In this document: positions 61,960 through 64,000 of the stretch, piece after piece
Numbering within the stretch: the stretch's first letter is position 1
How the letters are laid out: every line of letters begins with the position of its first letter
Assembly (NCBI GenBank): GCA_028875575.1
Contig: JAPPDF010000080.1
Span: 157,940-221,939 of the forward strand
Direction: 5' to 3'
Length of the DNA stretch: 64,000 nt
DNA from: Acidobacteriota bacterium
GTDB taxonomy: Bacteria; Acidobacteriota; Terriglobia; Versatilivoradales; Versatilivoraceae
Notes under the pieces: model-generated
What the model saw: only the letters and a program-made list of their open reading frames with translations
Told to the model about the DNA's origin: nothing
The model's database searches: none
Translations under genes and position numbers: made by a program

Positions 61960-62600
61960 CCCGGCTGTCTCCACGAGAGCGGAAACTCCTGGGTTGGGGT
62001 GGCGTAGCCTTGGCCCTCTACCTGCTGCTGGACCTGGCGGTCCTGCCCTATTGGGATGCTCTGGGCGAGACCCGGGCCAATGCGGAGATACAAGCCAGGC
62101 GGGTCCGGAACTTTCGCCGGATTCTCAATCGTCAAGAGCGGATCGAAGCCGAGCTGGAGACCTTGCGCCGCCGGACCGGGTCCCTGGAGCAGGGGCTGCT
62201 CGACAGCTCCGGAGATGCCCTGGCGGGAGCCGAGATTCAGGGCCTGGTCAAGGACATTGCGGCCGCCCACGGTTTGACCATTCAAAACAGCGACCTGGCT
62301 CCGGTCGAGAAGATCAGCCCTCGCTACAGCAAGGTTTCGACCCGGATCGGCCTGCAGGCGGGCATCCACCAGTTCGTGGATTTCATGGCGGCCATGGGTT
62401 CGGATCCCAAGATCCTCTTTGTGGAGGACCTGCGGATAGCGCCCTTCCGCGCCAGCAGGCGCAGCGACAGGAACAGGAACAAGGATGTCCGGGTGACGCT
62501 GGCCGTTTCGGCCCTGAAGCGGGTCGAGCCGGAGAAGGCGGAAGAGCAGCCGGTTCCCGCGGACGCGGCCGGCGCTGCCCGAAGGGGGGAGAGGCCGTGA
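61956..62600 (+). CDS. gspM: Type II secretion inner-membrane protein GspM-like
   Basis: A 214-residue protein with one helix at residues 11-30 (LLGWGGVALALYLLLDLAVL), then a charged coiled region (ARRVRNFRRILNRQERIEAE) and a small beta domain (IQNSDLAPVEKISPRYSKVS). It resembles GspM/PilO, which pairs with GspL in the inner membrane. ATGA overlap with gspL and GTGA overlap with the next gene show tight coupling. Confidence 0.82.
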   Translation: MTRLSPRERKLLGWGGVALALYLLLDLAVLPYWDALGETRANAEIQARRVRNFRRILNRQERIEAELETLRRRTGSLEQGLLDSSGDALAGAEIQGLVKDIAAAHGLTIQNSDLAPVEKISPRYSKVSTRIGLQAGIHQFVDFMAAMGSDPKILFVEDLRIAPFRASRRSDRNRNKDVRVTLAVSALKRVEPEKAEEQPVPADAAGAARRGERP

Positions 62601-63328
62601 AGAGAAGTCTGATCCTTTTGAACGTCGCCCTAATGGGAGCAGCCATTCTCCTGGGGTACACCCTGGTAGACCAGTGGCGTCAGTTCGAGGCCGAGCATGG
62701 CCGCGGCCGGTCCAGTTCCGGTACGCGAGCGGAGTCCGATGGTTCGGATGGGCCGACCTCGCCGGTGTCCGCCTCCAGCTTCGCGGCCATCGTGGACCAT
62801 CATCTCTTCCACCTGGATCGGAACAATGACCTCAGCGAGGAGCCTTCGGACGAACCTCCGGGAGCGTTTCGGCCCCTGCCGGTCCTGATGGGGACGATGG
62901 GCATCAGCGGGGAAGACTACGCCCTCATGGTTCCGGGCGGCCCCGGAAATTCCGACAGCCTCTACCGCCGTCTCAAGGTGGGGGAAGAGCTGGACGGCTA
63001 CACCCTGGTGCGCATCGGGATGGATCGGGTGGTTATGAAGACCGGGTCCAGGGAGGTCGAGGTCGGCATGGATGACCGATCCAGGAAACCCAGGAGGACG
63101 GCCCGGCCCGCCCGTTCTGCCCAGAACGAGCGGTCCCAGACCACCGGTGTCGGTTCCGGGGGCAGGCGTAGCGGCGCCTCCAGGCGCCAGCGGACCCGCT
63201 CGGACCGGCGGCCGGGGTCCGATACCAGGAACCTGCCGGTGGGGACGGTCAGGGACGGCAGGCGCCTGATCGAGGAGCAGACGCCGTTCGGCGCCATCAA
63301 GGTCTGGGTCGAGAACAAATCGGAATAG
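62597..63328 (+). CDS. gspC: Type II secretion protein GspC-like with long basic tail
   Basis: A 243-residue protein. A membrane helix (LILLNVALMGAAILLGYTL) is followed by an HR-like domain (SFAAIVDHHLFHLDRNN; LPVLMGTMGISGEDYALMV; YRRLKVGEELDGYTLVRIG) that resembles the part of GspC that binds GspD. The usual C-terminal PDZ domain is missing; instead there is a strongly basic, low-complexity segment (about residues 155-215, rich in Arg, Ser and Gly). GTG at 62597 overlaps gspM by 4 bp. Confidence 0.78.
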   Translation: MKRSLILLNVALMGAAILLGYTLVDQWRQFEAEHGRGRSSSGTRAESDGSDGPTSPVSASSFAAIVDHHLFHLDRNNDLSEEPSDEPPGAFRPLPVLMGTMGISGEDYALMVPGGPGNSDSLYRRLKVGEELDGYTLVRIGMDRVVMKTGSREVEVGMDDRSRKPRRTARPARSAQNERSQTTGVGSGGRRSGASRRQRTRSDRRPGSDTRNLPVGTVRDGRRLIEEQTPFGAIKVWVENKSE

Positions 63329-63384
63329 CTTGCCCTCCGGGAGATCGGAAGCTGCGGAGCGGGCGGAGCGCGAGGAGTCACATC

Positions 63385-64000
63385 ATGGTTCGAATTTCAT
63401 CGACGTCAACGGGGCGGGGGCTGGCTCTGCTGCTGCTGATCGGCCTGGGGGGCCTGGCGCACCTCCAGCCCCTGGCCGCCCTGGCTGAAGAAGACCAGGC
63501 CGGCAAGCCCCAACAGGCCGCACCGGCCGAGGGGGAGGACCCGAAAGAAGAAGCCCCCGAACCTGAACCGGAGTTCGAGCTCATCCGGACGCCTTTCGGG
63601 ACCATCCGCCAGCCCAGGTCCGAAACTCGACCCGACTCCGCGCAGGCTGCTCCCGAACCGGTCGAAACGGGAGAAAGCGCGCCGGCTTCCGGCGAGGCCG
63701 CCGCTTCCGATTCGGAGGGCGCTTCCGACACCGAGGGCGCTTCCGACGCGGAGGCGGATTCCGAACCGGCGGCTCCCCAGGGCCGGCAGGCTTCGGCCCC
63801 GTCCGGACCCAACACCCGCTTCCGATTCAATTGCGTGGATTGCGACCTGCTGGAGTTCGTCCGCAACATCGCCAACGAGCTGAAGCTGAACTACGTCGTC
63901 GATCCCAACGTCCAGGGAGTGGTCAACATCCTCACCTACGGCGAGATGAGACGTAGCGACCTCATGTCCCTTCTCGAGACCGTCCTGCAGATCAACGGCG
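63385..64000 (+). CDS. gspD: Type II secretion secretin GspD, partial (runs off window)
   Basis: The first 205 residues are visible. A signal peptide (ALLLLIGLGGLAHLQPLAA) is followed by an acidic, repetitive linker (EGASDTEGASDAEADSEPA) and the start of the N0 domain (RFRFNCVDCDLLEFVRNIAN, then VVDPNVQGVVNILTYG, with MSLLETVLQING at the edge). The secretin ring itself is outside. ATG at 63385 is preceded by CGAGGAG. As the last visible gene of the operon, it follows gspC by 56 bp. Confidence 0.93.
   Translation, partial: MVRISSTSTGRGLALLLLIGLGGLAHLQPLAALAEEDQAGKPQQAAPAEGEDPKEEAPEPEPEFELIRTPFGTIRQPRSETRPDSAQAAPEPVETGESAPASGEAAASDSEGASDTEGASDAEADSEPAAPQGRQASAPSGPNTRFRFNCVDCDLLEFVRNIANELKLNYVVDPNVQGVVNILTYGEMRRSDLMSLLETVLQING

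Overview
The window is about 64 kb of GC-rich bacterial chromosome from an organism I cannot name, most likely an Acidobacteriota member and possibly from another planctomycete- or verrucomicrobia-like group. The pointers are a DUF1549/DUF1553 plus DUF1501 pair, a PadR regulator beside a 'permease prefix' membrane protein, a FeoB split into two proteins under DtxR-type regulators, a CehA/McbA metallohydrolase, and many families of GC-rich intergenic repeats. No plasmid, phage or recognisable transposase genes are present, so this reads as chromosome with accessory islands.

Layout. 1-2 kb: a YhaO/YhaN (SbcD/SbcC-like) DNA-repair pair on the minus strand, YhaN cut by the window edge. 2-12 kb: small-molecule metabolism (SDR and cupin, P450, a MetE-like methyltransferase, CehA metallohydrolase, D-amino-acid dehydrogenase-like oxidoreductase, 3-hydroxyacyl-CoA dehydrogenase, acyl-CoA synthetase). 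12-15 kb: a solo antitoxin, tRNA-Arg(UCU), and PadR with its membrane partner. 15-27 kb: exported catabolic proteins (GH97, planctomycete-type cytochrome/DUF1549-DUF1553, Tat-exported DUF1501, a beta-propeller lipoprotein, phytanoyl-CoA-type dioxygenase, a large Tat-exported unknown). 27.5-31.7 kb: an iron-uptake operon made of a soluble DtxR repressor, a membrane-anchored DtxR-FeoA fusion, and FeoB split into GTPase and permease. 31.7-38 kb: a frameshifted methyltransferase, an intact methyltransferase, an NCS2 purine/pyrimidine permease with an extra C-terminal domain, and an HpcH/HpaI aldolase, separated by repeat-rich gaps. 38-50.6 kb: a surface-polysaccharide locus with all four dTDP-L-rhamnose genes (rfbB-A-C on the minus strand, rfbD on the plus strand), a Wzt-type ABC ATPase, NDP-sugar epimerases, two glycosyltransferases and a methyltransferase. 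51.3-64 kb: an ECF sigma/anti-sigma pair, then a type II secretion operon in the order E-[GxxExxY insertion]-F-G-H-I-J-K-L-M-C-D, the secretin gene running off the right edge.

How it works together. The exported glycosidase-like and Tat/Sec proteins suggest a scavenger of complex organic matter; the type II system would move folded proteins across the outer membrane, and the rhamnose/ABC locus would build the polysaccharide coat. Ferrous iron uptake is probably repressed by the DtxR protein through a TTAGA-TCAG-TCTAA palindrome upstream of its own gene.

The most unusual content lies between genes. At least four families of dispersed, often palindromic repeats occur: a GxxExxY gene bounded by copies of one family splits the gsp operon, and about 200-bp inverted copies of another family bracket three polysaccharide genes. 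No undescribed defence or mobile system can be proved from this window; the GxxExxY/repeat cassette and the membrane-anchored DtxR-FeoA protein are the best leads.
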